From contig CM072806.1 in the NCBI GenBank assembly GCA_037013495.1, positions 1,302,001 to 1,366,000 of the forward strand: a stretch of 64,000 nucleotides of DNA, written 5' to 3'. Below, in pieces: positions 12,240 to 24,440 of this stretch. The notes under the pieces were generated by a model, which did no database searches, was not told the DNA's origin, and was given only the letters and a program-made list of their open reading frames with translations. The position numbers were made by a program, and so were the translations under genes. Each line of letters begins with the position of its first letter. The first letter of the stretch is position 1. The stretch comes from Hippophae tibetana (taxonomy: Eukaryota > Streptophyta > Magnoliopsida > Rosales > Elaeagnaceae).

Positions 12240-14402
12240 AATAAGAGGAATAAGTCTCATATTTACTCCCACACAAGGATGAGAAGTTTATTTCCCATAG
12301 TGGGATCTCAGATGCCCGTGTTCACCATAGTGGTGACATGTAGAAAGAATAGTAGGTAAGGACAACATACCACTATTGGAGAGTCGGGAAAAACTAGCCT
12401 TAAATGAACCGTTCACCTTGCTAAAGGAAGGAGGTAAGGATGTAACAACCGACTTAATTTTAGAAGTCAAATTAACATATTTACACATTGGTTCTCAAGT
12501 AGTAGACTGAACAAATTTTGGTGTAGCTCCCGTTGAAGTAGACATTCCTTATTCATACCCAATTTCTCGTTTATCACTAAACAACTTGGTGTTGATGTTG
12601 ATCTCATTTAGCTTTTGAAAACATGTCATCAATTTGTTAACTATAAAGAAATATTGAGCAAGTTTCTTTTCATTCACAGTGAGCTTATTCTTTAAAGTTT
12701 TAATTAAATCTTCATTTTCTTTTAAAAAAATCCAAATAAGTTGAAGAATTGTTGATAATGCTAACTCTTTTATGCAACTGTTCAACTTCAGTTTCCTTTT
12801 CAATAATAATATATGCCAACTACTCCTAAGCACAATAATATGCTTCTTCAGTTGAGTAATTTTAGAATTTTGATCAAACGAGAGATTAGGGTTGATAGAT
12901 AAAGGAATATCTTTGCCAATTGTAGAACACTTTTGTTGCTCCTCAAGGCTTTTCATCTTTTTATAATTTTCATTGAATCTTTCTTGCAAATCAGAGTATT
13001 TTTTCTGAATGACCTCACACTTGTTAATGATATCATTAGTTTACCATTAATTGAAGACTTTCTCTCCTTAAGAACGACCTTCAATGTGCTTATCACGTAT
13101 TCTTTTTCTTTTAGGCTCTCTAACAACTTTTTCTTCACTTTTTAAATTTAATATGCTCTAACAAGAGCTCACCATAAAAGTCAAAAAACTCATCTTCATC
13201 ATCTTCATCATCTTCTACAATTACCTCTTGAACATATAAGGTAGTAGTCGAAGGATCTATGATAGTACTGAAGCCTCAAAGGACAAAAAGTTATTATCAT
13301 CCTCATCACCACTAATGGTACTATCCAAAATATTAACCTTAGCCTTCATTGTATGCTTATTCATGTGTTTCTATTTAGAAAAATAATTAGTAGCAATATG
13401 ACTAGGCTTTCCACACTCAAAGGACTTGATTTTATTAACATTTCTCCTACCATATTTCTTTGTCTCATTCTTAAATTATTCATCAATCTTCGTAGATTTT
13501 GAGCCTTTTGTACTCTAACTATCTCTTATAACTCCACTAGAAGAGGTCTTCTTTTTAAGAGAGAATCTAGTAAACTTTTTGGCAAGAAGCGCAATTTCTT
13601 TTTCATCTGAGCTAGAATCTTTGTCATTTGGTGGTCTTGAACACATTACTCTTTCCTTTTCCAATAGTGATTTGGTTATGTCTGGGAAAAAGGTGGTGGC
13701 ATTTGAAGACTTACAAATCACCAACCAACTTGATCACGGTAAGTTCACCCAACTTATACATAGATTTGATCACCGTAACTTTAGTACGAAAATAGTGAGG
13801 AAACTAGCAATGATCTTTTCAATTTGATTCTCTTTATTGATCGATCTTCCTAAGTTATACGAATTGTTGACACTGTTCGAAAAATAAGCATAAAACTTGT
13901 CAAAAGTCTCATCTTGTTCCATAATGTAGTCAAAGTCTTTGTTTAACTTTAGTATATTGGATCTCTTAACAGCAAAGGTAACCTTATGTGTAATCTCCAA
14001 GATGTCCCAATCTTGTTTGGAGGTGGAGCAACTCTAAATTCTTTTGTATTCATCCAATATAACGCCCCTGATGATAACATATGATCCCTTATTGTTCCAC
14101 TTTAACTCTTTGCTTTCTTTTTCGTCCATTGGAGAATTACAGTGTTGTCAGAAAGAATCTTGGTTGGATACGTCCAACTGTTCTCAATAAGAAACCAGAC
14201 AAGATCCCCAAATGACCACAACAAGTCCCACATCTGTGACTTTTAATAGGTGTAGTTAAGCCCATTGAAAAGTAGTAGTCTACTTACACTACCTTCCTAT
14301 CCTAAATCCATCAAAGAGAATATGTGTGTGTGATAAATGGGTTTAACATATAAATACTAAAGAAATCAAGCCCTAATAGAGTGAACCCTCTCTGATACCA
14401 AT
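12240..14402 (-). mobile_element. Decayed Ty1/copia gag region with primer-binding site
   Basis: Minus-strand fragments resemble the Gag half of Ty1/copia retrotransposons. In element order these are a UBN2-type Gag segment near 14000-13770 (FDKFYAYFSNSVNNSYNLG), a linker rich in Asp, Ser and Lys near 13720-13515, coiled-coil-like Glu/Lys-rich stretches near 13140-12550, and a zinc-knuckle-like block near 12330-12290. A primer-binding site complementary to initiator Met tRNA (TGGTATCAGA, minus strand) lies at 14400-14391, just inside where a 5' LTR would end (TGAAAGAG in plus orientation at 14403). No reverse transcriptase or second LTR was found. It is an old, fragmentary fossil with many breaks. 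Confidence 0.6.
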
Positions 14403-17400
14403 TGAAAGAGTTTTAAACCTAGTACACGACTAGGATAAGGAAATACTGACTCTTAAAGGACTCATTCCAAACTTGCTAGCAGTGAAAAAAAACACTTAAT
14501 AGATAACAACAACAATAGTATAAATTAATCACAAAATAGGCACATTAATTTAAACGCATATATGATATTTAGAAAGTAATAGGAATGCAACAAATATTAA
14601 ACACTTTATAATTATATTTTAAATCACAATATGTTGGTACATATACAATTTAAACTTATATTATACTAATACAATAGCTAAGCATATAGAATAACAGATG
14701 TAACAAAATAAACCCTTATAGAATCTTTGTCTATGTGGTAAACTACTCAAGTTGCCTATGGTAACCATTCGACAACAAACAAATCTACTAAACAATAAAC
14801 AGATATAATTGACATAAATATAAATGTGAATACCTATATATTTTGGGACCATACTGATCTAACTACCTATTGTTATCTTGCTTATTGTCTTTGTAATTAC
14901 TCGATCCAACACACGAATATGACTCTTTTCCATGACCAACATCATACTTAGTAGTGTGATTGGTAATTAATGATTAGTAACATGAAAGATAGTGAACAAA
15001 CATTATTTTGGGAACTCAAGTAAAACTAACCCAACCCAAATTCATGGTTTTGTTCTCACAAGATATTGTTAAATAGTCTCAAATTCTTAACACTCAAGCA
15101 TGTTATTTTACTCATACAAAACATAACACAAATACTGAAATATCATCAAAGTAATTTGTAAAATGGAAGCATTATTCAAAGAAAATTTTGACAGAGTTTT
15201 CCTATATTTTCTTGATTGAACAAAGAGAGAAGAGGGAAAACACACGACCACCCCTCATTGATGCCTCATCGGGACCACCTTACCAAGGGTTCAATGACGA
15301 GTTTTTCAAGGACCTCATTTTGGTGCCAAAAAGTTTGATTTTTTGTTTTAAAAATTACCAAGTAAAATTCCATAAATACTTGTACACATTACAAAACAAA
15401 AAGCACAACTAACAACCTAGTATGCATACTAAGAAAATCAATCTCATGGTATGTGTATAACATGCACTCATACATAGTGTGACTAAGTACATATGTATTA
15501 TTGATCAATAGTAACCAATCTTATACAGAAGAAGACAAAATACTAAGTAAAATAAACAGATTTTGTGTTTTTCATATAGGAATGTCAACAAAGTCGTAAA
15601 GGACCACAAGAATTATAGTTAGAAAAAATAAGTGCATGACCTAAGTGTAATTTTTGCAATAAGTAAAGCACCTTAGGCTATTTTTTCTTTATTTTATACA
15701 CATGTCGGTCATTCTAAGGGAGAATGTTAGTTCCTTTATCTCTCAGCACATTTTCAAATTTTTTCTTTGAATTTCATTAACTGAAGTATGAGATTGATTT
15801 GTGGTTGAGGTAGTATGAGTCATCATCCTATCATTCTAGTGGAGAATGTTTCGTTTATTTAATAAAATATGAGACTTAAGTGTCCCTTAAAAAATGGATA
15901 AAACCTAGATCACATCACATATATTTTTCAATGACATAAAAATATATATTTTTAGATTAAAAGTAAAACCATATGAATAACTTGATTATATAAAAACTGA
16001 AATGCTCTCTTCTAAAATTTACCCACTCTCTATAATATGATAATATAGAAAAAAAGAATTTCCTAGGAAAGAGATAGACTCAAAATATCGATGACCTATA
16101 TTGATATCGTTTCTTCCAAACAGTTATGAAAAGTCTACAAATATGGAAGAAGAAAAAATGTTAAAAAGTCATAAGATTTCCCTAAGGAGGGATATATGCC
16201 TACAACACTCAAGTCAAGTTATGTGTGAGTAGAGTTGCAACAAACTTATTCCATAAAATAGTAAATGTGTATTTATAGGAAAATACTTAATTCAATCCTT
16301 ATAGGATTATACTACCTAATGAATAAACCATAATCCATTTAGGATTCTTATGAAATTTATCAAATGGAATTTGGATTAAGATAGGTCTTCATTATAGCTA
16401 AGAATTCTATCAAAGAATGAGTCCTACTCACATTAGACTTCCTTTAGGTGCTCGGTACTTGGAAGTTAGCCATGTTTGTAATCTTGGAGGCCCCCATGAT
16501 CGTTAACTATTATTTTTTCATAAAGTAGATCATTTGAGGTCTATTGAGCTTCATGGATGCTCGAGGAGGTTGTGCCTGGTCAATAAAGCTAAAAAGCTTC
16601 TTTAGATGTTAGCTTCGAGGGCTCATTTGGGTATTAACCAACTTTTAAAAATTTATAAACTCTCTTTTAGATTATTTCATGTCTTTGGAGGTTATAAGAG
16701 ATTCCTTTCAATGTCTATTGAGTCTCAAGATGTTCATAACAGTATCGAGAAGCATCTAGGAGCTCTATATCAACTTCACCTTATGATCTGTGTGATCGAG
16801 TTATTTTGACGTAGTCAAACTATTTGAGAATTTTACTCTACAATTTTCTCCATTTTCTAAAGTTTCTTAATAATGTTAAGAAACTAAAAGACAATGTGTT
16901 CACGAGGATAAGAGATTGTAGGCTCTCTTTTTGTACCTTATACATGATACTTAAGTAGTGCATTATGTAAGGAAGCTTTTGTCTATCATAGTTTTTCCAT
17001 TCCATGTGGCATAGGTATTATTGGCATTAAGTGTCTTGATCAAATGTAGACTCACTTTCTTTTCTTGTTCCTTAGCATGACAGATTTGATGTGTCTCAAT
17101 GAATGCCTTTTGGAGATTAATTGTAGTTCTTGTAATGAGTTTGTTCGTTATAATAAGAGTTTTTTTGAGGCATTGCTCATGGTGGGGACTTAAGGGGAAA
17201 CAATATCTCTCTTTGAGAGCTTAGAGGTATTAAATTGAAAAGGCTGACTCACCCTATTAATTAGTATATTATGTCTATCCATTGTGTATTAATTAACAGA
17301 TTGACACAACCTAAGACCCATTTATTGTGTTTTTAATACATATATTTATTTAATTGAAATTTTAATGTGTGTTGATAGTAGGAGTCTATCTTCTCACATT

Positions 17401-18378
17401 ACCTTCAATGTATGATGGAGTAAGCATTAGGTTATACCTATTTCATGTTATTTTTCAACATATTAAAATATAACATATTAATTTATTTATTTGACTAATT
17501 TTCATAATCAATTTTTTTAAGAAATAGGCTTCGTATGTCAGTTTGTTCTGCCCATTATAAGCTAAAGGTCACGGGTTGTATTGTTATGTTTTTTTATATT
17601 CATGGGTCATGTCGTGTTGTACCGAATATTTGTGGAACATGTCGCGCTAGTTTGATGGGCCAATGAGTTGAGTGTTAAGTAAATGATCCTATTTGAAAAC
17701 ACTAATGATAGGTCCAGAACTAATACATTGGAAATCTTTTAGTCATTCTTAGTAACTAGTTTCGTGTTAATGAACCAATTGCTTCCCCAACCATCTTGAA
17801 GGTATAATGTATTTCTAACTTTTTGTTTCCTTTGTCATCTCATGAGTAGTGTTACCTTGAAGAAGTGCTTAGGAGGCGAGTTTCCTCTATGTCTTAGGAG
17901 TTTTATCTAGTGGTTATGTTGTTTTTATAACTTTTTCAACACTATAAGGGTTTATATAGATATGTTTTAATTTCTTTATTGATTTTTTTTAAGTTTAAAA
18001 ATTTAACATTTAATATTATTTAAATTAATTTAAAGTTGAAATTAGTTAATTTAATTTAATATTATTTTTATTATTGTAAATTTTTTTGTTGGTTATAATC
18101 TTTTACTTTTTAAGTAGCGGTTACAATCCTTGTTTAAAAAAATAGAAAGTGAAAAAGGGAAGAAAGAGTTTGCTCAAAAACTTTCAAGTGGAAGAGAGAG
18201 TCATCGGAGTGAAGCCTAGGCACTTAGCAGCCTAAGCGAGTAAGCGTAAAAGCAAAGCTATATGCTCAAACTTTTATCGCTCCATTCGAGCTCTTCCACA
18301 CAGTCAGTCACACTTGCTAATCTAAACTTTAGAATATTTTGAGGATTCTGAGTTTTGACGAAGCAAAACGTATTTCCA
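14403..18378. other. Intergenic stretch, possible LTR sequence then unassigned DNA
   Basis: The first part beyond the primer-binding site at 14391-14400 is probably LTR of the decayed copia element, but its outer limit could not be set because no second LTR was found. The remainder to about 18180 is moderately AT-rich, lacks long frames and shows no recognisable protein or RNA gene. The last ~200 bp before 18379 are richer in GC and purines and probably contain the ECR1 promoter and 5' leader; no clear TATA box was assigned. Confidence 0.4.
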
Positions 18379-21300
18379 ATGGCTGACTCTGCGGTTCAGA
18401 GCCGATCCAGAGACCTAGATAAGCTCCTCCTCCGACCGGGCAATCTTGTTGGTCCAACCTTCGATCCTGGCCATGGAGTAAATAACTTCGCTCTCTATTT
18501 TTTTTTCTCTCCACTTAGTCTTTTTGTCGAACATTTGATATGCAGTTCTGGTTTGTTGCGATTTTATTCTGGGTTTTTATATAAATTAATTTAAATTTGT
18601 TTAATTTCCTTTTCGTGATGGTGGGTTTGTTTCATATAGCTGAGGGAGGATCTTAAAAAGTATGTGAAAATTTTGGTGGTTGGTGCTGGTGGGTTGGGCT
18701 GTGAATTGTTAAAGGACTTAGCTTTATCTGGTTTTCGGGAGCTCGAAATCATAGACATGGATCGAATTGAGGTCACCAATCTCAATCGTCAATTCCTATT
18801 CAGGTTGATTTTTTTAATTTGTATGCACATACTAATTAGCCTCTGCATTCCTTAATATCAAGTTGCATTGGCCTTTAAAGTTCTGGGTAAAATGTTAATC
18901 GTTAATTGCCAATGTTATTGTAGACTCGAAGATGTTGGCAATCCAAAGGCCGAGGTGGCTGCAAAGCGTGTTATGGAAAGAGTTAGTGGAGTCAATATTG
19001 TACCGCATTTTTGTAGGATAGAAGACAAAGTACTCGACTTCTTTAATAATTTCAGTATCATTGTACTTGGTCTTGATTCTATTGAGGCACGGAGCTACAT
19101 AAATGGTGTTGTTTGTAGTTTTCTAGGTTTGTATCTTGACAATTTGATATTTTATCATTCTTTAAAACCTTATTCTTGCTCTACTTGTGATAACATTGTT
19201 TGTTTTTCAAATTTGTATGAATTTAGAGTACGATTCCTACGATAATCCAGTAGAAGAAACTATCAAACCTATGATAGATGGTGGTACTGAAGGTTTTAAA
19301 GGCCATGCAAGAGTCATCAAGCCCGGTGTCACCCCATGTTTTGAGTGTACCATCTGGCTTTTCCCACCTCAAGTGAAGTTTCCTTTGTGCACTCTTGCAG
19401 AAACACCGAGAAACGCAGCTCATTGTATCGAATATGCACACTTAATTAAATGGAATGAGGTTATAGATTGCTGATGATTCTTGTTCAAAGTTTTGTCCCC
19501 TAATGTTGCATCACTTTTTGATGAGTCAATCATAAGCTGTTTGCTTGTTAAATATGTACTTTGTCTTTTAGGTTCATGGTGCAAAGGCTTTCGATCCAGA
19601 TGACCCAGAACATATGAAGTGGGTCTATGATGAGGTGAATAAAAAACAATGACATAGTTCCTTTTGTTTGTTTGTTCGTATTTTATGAACTTCTTTTGCC
19701 TTTTCCTGGCAATGATGTTATGATTTTTTTTCATTTGTGTTGTCCCTATCCCATAGGCTGTAAAGAGAGCAGAGCTTTTTGGCATTCAAGGAGTTACATA
19801 TTCCCTCGCTCAGGTATACACATTCTCTGATTCTCGAGGGTTTCTGAGCTGAAATTTTAAAGTATTAGTGTTGCAATACTATGTACTTTAGATTTTTTTT
19901 TAACTATATGCTTTTAGAAATTTTAAGATAATTTATTCTTTGTTCTATTTTCTAGAATCTAGTTTTGTGTGGAAAAAGAATTAAAATATAGACGAAGTTA
20001 TAAGTATCTAAGGATGCTTCACATGGTTGGCATCATGCATTGATTTCCTTCTTCATAATCAGATACATTTTTTTGCAGGGTGTCGTGAAAAACATAATAC
20101 CAGCTATCGCTTCTACGAATGCAATTATATCTGCTGCTTGTGCACTGGAAACATTGAAGATTGTATCAGGATGCAGCAAAACTCTGTCCAATTATTTGAC
20201 GTATGTTCTTTCCTTCCATATTTGTTGGCTTCAGCTTATAAATCTAGTTCAGGATGTTGTGAACACTCATGATACATATGTGGCATATCGTAGTTCATGG
20301 TCTTGTGATATTAAAATGATTGTGTTTCCAGTTTGAGCTAGTTTGTGGCTCAAATTTCAAAATTTTCCAGCGATTACTTGTCAAGTAATGTTATAGACTA
20401 TAACCCGGCAATCATAAACTCATAGGAATCTGCCATATGGATAACCATGATTGACAGAATGTTTGCTTGTCTATTCTAGGTTTTTTTTAAAGGGATTAGA
20501 TTCTCAAATTCCATATATTAATGACAGCAGTCTCAGTTTTTCTTTTCTATCTCTGCACCAAGCACTGGAATATATGTATTTCTTCTAGAACATCTATTAC
20601 TTTAATGACTGAACATTACATCTTTTTTGCTTTTGTTTATATCAGTTATGAATTCCATATTTGTGCTCATAACTTGTCTGGACAAACGTTTCAACACTGT
20701 CATTTATCACATTCTGCATAGTGATAGTGATTGTCTCTAATTAGCAGAGACGTGCGATTAGATAATGTCATCATACATGCGATCTTTTCCTCTCTATGTA
20801 GATTTGTTGTTGGGTTTACTTGTTGTTTTTTAAATTCAAGCCTTGTCAATAGTGGTAAAGTAGCAATAACGAGGACCAGTAATATCCTTTTTTTCTTTGA
20901 TACCTTGGTTCATTACAAAATACTTGCAAACCATTTAGCTTTAACTAGTGTTGTATTAACTGCAATATGATTGGTTAGACCCTTTTACTCACGAGCATAA
21001 CCAAATTTTATCTTTCCAAGCTTTGCTAGAGCAGAGTGAGGTATGTGTGTTGTGTAGCTAATAAAATAAATAAATATATATATATATATATATATAAGTG
21101 CAGTTCCAATTTTTATTTACATGTTTTAGTTTAGATTACATTTACTCTCACAATACTGACTTATAATATTTTCCAGGTATAATGGTGCAGAAGGTCTCCA
21201 CACTAAAGTGACTGAATTTGTGAAGGACAAGGACTGTCTTGTATGTGGTCCAGGTGTTTTGGTTGAGTTGGACACGTCAGTTACATTACAAAAGGTTATT

Positions 21301-22743
21301 AATCTCCTTTCCTTTTTAGAATATGAATTATGAAAGATTGCTGTTTGTTCCGTGACTTTAGTCAGCATCTTGATTTCTTTCGAATTTTTTATTGCATGAT
21401 GAAAAAAGGGAACCTTCTTGATGTTAGTTAATTGAGTTTCAAAACATTGTGGATGCTTTCAACACCCGAAACCCATTTACATTATCACTTTTTGGGACAC
21501 TGCGCCCAAGCTTTATGAATTGACCTCATGCCTATGTTCGACCCCTTGCTGATCTTGATTGATTGTTTTGTTGTGTCTGGTTAGAGGATGTCAGAAATAT
21601 AAGAGTTTCCATTGAAGTTTAAAGTTTCTAGATTGTGCATACGATGATGTCAAACATTAACAGTCAAAGTAGCCTTTGAAATAAATGAGGCATAGTAGAG
21701 TTGTATCTTTTATTTTGTCATCTTTGCACTTTTCATTTCCCCTTTTCCTTAGCTAGTGGGATCTATGGAGTTGCATTATGGCTGACTCTTAGCCGCTTCA
21801 AGAAAGATTAGCATTAGGATGATAATGTAGAACTCCACTAAAGAGTAGGCATGTGTTTGTGTTCCATGGACTGATCTCTCATGCACAATTTATTGTTCTA
21901 ATCTGCATATTCTGTTGTCTAAGGATGGGAATGGGTTGATTCAGGTCGGATTCAAACTGAATTGACCCGTGGGGAAAATTGATTCGAACCATTTATGGTT
22001 TTTTGTATGATTCGAGTCGGGTATTATCCACAGGTCAATGACTCAAATTGTTGATCCATTTTGATTATAATTTACTTTAAAAAATTGTTGAAGTATTCAA
22101 AATTCAATGTCCAAATGGGTGAAATTTGAACAAAACCAGCATTGCAAAGAATGGGACATGCACTGATTTGTTTTCGACTCAAAGTGATTCACCTTAAACC
22201 CACCCAAACGGGTAAGGTGCCCACTTGGCACTGATACCTTTGGGTAAAATTTACATTCCTGTTGTCACAATCAGAATGAGTGACATCTTGAGATTGTTGA
22301 CGAGTAAGTTCATATTATACGAAGTCTTCACTCTGTCCTTTGTCAAAACATCGTGAATGTTGTTAGATGCTCAAGCATGCTGGTAAAATCTTATATGACA
22401 TTATGATTGTCGATTTGCTCCTTTATTCTGACTCAGTTTATTTTAACTGTAACAGTTCATTGATTTACTTGAAGAACACCCAATGCTGCAATTATCGAAA
22501 GCAAGTATCACATCTCGGGGGAAGAATCTGTACATGCAGGCTCCTCCTGTACTTGAAGAGATGACAAGATCAAACCTAAGTGTACCACTTTTTAACTTGA
22601 TGGGCAAAATTCCGAAGGATGTTGTTCATGCAACCGGTACCACCAACAAGAATGACAAGAAGAGCTCGTCTCTGATAAAATTACGGGTCGTTTTCAAGGG
22701 TGTTGATGGAGTCACAGATATGGACACTGCAGGCGGTGCATAA
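18379..22743 (+). CDS. ECR1: NEDD8-activating enzyme E1 catalytic subunit (ECR1/UBA3)
   Basis: With AXR1 as partner this protein adenylates NEDD8/RUB, forms a thioester with it and passes it to the E2 for cullin neddylation. Nine exons join in frame to 448 codons (Arabidopsis ECR1 is about 454): 18379-18477, 18640-18803, 18924-19126, 19227-19459, 19572-19634, 19757-19813, 20079-20200, 21177-21294, 22456-22743. Order of features: [17 protein letters not shown] near the N-terminus; nucleotide-binding GAGGLG at residues 48-53; [23 protein letters not shown] (Cys193, Cys196) and CLVC (Cys334, Cys337), which form the structural zinc site; the catalytic cysteine in FPLCTL at Cys210; a C-terminal ubiquitin-fold domain in the last exon that recruits the E2. 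All key residues are present and all junctions are GT-AG. The ATG at 18379 matches homologues (MADS...[11 protein letters not shown]). Intron 8 contains a hAT-like element. Confidence 0.96.
21074..21094. repeat. (TA)n microsatellite in ECR1 intron 7
   Basis: A perfect run of about ten TA units lies roughly 80 bp upstream of the acceptor of exon 8. It is simple sequence with no assigned role. Confidence 0.85.
21920..22258. mobile_element. Short hAT-like element in ECR1 intron 8
   Basis: A 339 bp segment is bounded by an exact 8 bp direct repeat CTGTTGTC (21912-21919 and 22259-22266), the hAT target-site duplication size. Its termini (TAAGGATGGGAATG and TTTACATTC) form only a weak inverted repeat. 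The interior has the same kind of mirrored GATTCGA/GGTCAAT motifs as 367-817 and 2258-2592. It has no coding capacity and sits about 200 bp upstream of the last exon's acceptor without touching the splice signals. Confidence 0.65.
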
Positions 22744-23759
22744 TTCTTTATATTGGATCTGAATCTAATTTTGAAATATTTTATTCCCCTTCCACCCGCA
22801 AACCCCAGCAAGAGTGATAATTATTGCGGTGGAAGTGCAAAATTTTGAGGCCAAGGTTGGGCATTATTCAATGATCTAGCTCAAATCTTTTGATAGATCT
22901 TATTATAGCATTAAAGCAGTGAAACAATCACCTAGAGAGAGCTAAGTGTATGTTTGTAATGGAAGTTTCATTGAATTAATGTTTGGATGTTAGATATTGG
23001 AGTAGGATATCAACTATTCAATATCTTTACAACCACAAAAATAAGTATTAATTAATTTTAGTTAAAAGAATAATTCGTGTTTTGGGTTATATTCTGAATT
23101 GCCATCCTTTATAGGTAACTGGTAAGTTGCTTTGCACTCAATAAATGAGGATATATTTTAGGTACAAAAATTACAAGACGTTCTTACATAATATATGGGT
23201 TAAATTGGTTTCAAATGGCTTAAACTCACTTTTAAGGGTTTTTGAAAATCTTAATAAAAAGTGGTTTTAAAATTTTAAGGATTATTATTTGTTTTTTTAA
23301 GAAAAATAAATAATCTGCATTTTTTAGAAAATTACTTTAAAATAGTTATTAAAGTGTCACCTTAAATCATTTATAATAATTTTGTTAAATATTTTAATGC
23401 TTCTTCTTAATCATTTTTAAGCAAATCATTTCATTTCTAACCCATTTTTCTTAAAACCACTTATAAAACATGTACGTATCAATGCTATTTAGAGAAGAAA
23501 ATTTTGGTTAACCTTCCAAACATACTTATTTAGATTAGAGTACGATTGATTTCATCACGAGGGTCATGAAATTCTACGCAATTGTTCAACATACTCTGCG
23601 GTATGTATATCTTTAAATATAAAAAGTGCTAATATTTTGGTCAACGATCATCGCCGTTTTTTTTTAATCTTTTGTTATATAAATATTTTATATTTTTTAT
23701 ACTATTTTTTTTGTTAATTTTTTAATACCAATAAATTTCAAAATATTTATATATTAGAT
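22744..23759. other. ECR1 3' flank and AT-rich intergenic DNA
   Basis: The first few hundred bases after the ECR1 stop are probably its 3' untranslated region. From about 23160 to 23480 the sequence alternates TTAAA, AAACCACTT and TTTTAAG motifs on both strands, suggesting a decayed short inverted-repeat element, but I could not define ends. Nothing coding was found. Confidence 0.4.
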
Positions 23760-24440
23760 ACATTTTTTATAAATAGTTATTATATATAATGTAATTATTT
23801 TTATTACATTAAGGATGATAATTCATATAGTTAATGATTTTTCATTTAATACGTTCGATTAATTCACTTGTGACATATCATATTTTTATTGAATATTCAT
23901 ATAAGAAATACATTTTTTATGAATAGTTATTTTATATAATATAATCATTTTTATTATATTAAGGGTGATAATTCATACACTTAATAATTACTCATTTAAT
24001 GAGTATTTGATCAATTCACTTATAAACAAATCATATTTTTCTACTTTTTGTTATTTTTTACATAAATAAATACCAAAATATCTATATAATAAATACATTT
24101 GTTATATTTTTTTTGTTATTTTTAACACCAATAAGTACAAAAATATCTATATAATAAATATATTTTTATGAATAAGTATTTTACATAATGTAATTGTTTT
24201 TATTACATTAAGGGTGAAAATTTATGTTATTAACGATTACCTATTTAATGAATATTTTATCAATTTATTTGTGAGCATATCATATATTTTTTAAATGTCT
24301 ATAAAAAAATATTTTTTTATGAATGGTTATTTTATGTAATATAATTTTTTATTACATTAAGGGTATATAATTAATTATTACCCATTTAATGAATATTCAA
24401 TCAATTTACTTATGAACAAATTATATTTTTTTTGAACTAA
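23760..24440. repeat. Degenerate tandem repeat, about 150 bp unit, four copies
   Basis: A block containing TTATTACATTAAGGGTGATA recurs at about 23801, 23951, 24200 and 24349. The spacings are 150, 249 and 149 bp. Each block is preceded by an ATTTTTTATGAATAGTTATT-like segment and followed by CATTTAATGA and TCAATTCACTTGT-like segments in the same order, so the whole ~150 bp unit is repeated. The long interval contains an extra ~100 bp with its own internal duplication (ACCAAAATATCTATATAATA). The copies differ at many positions, so the array is old. Confidence 0.75.
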
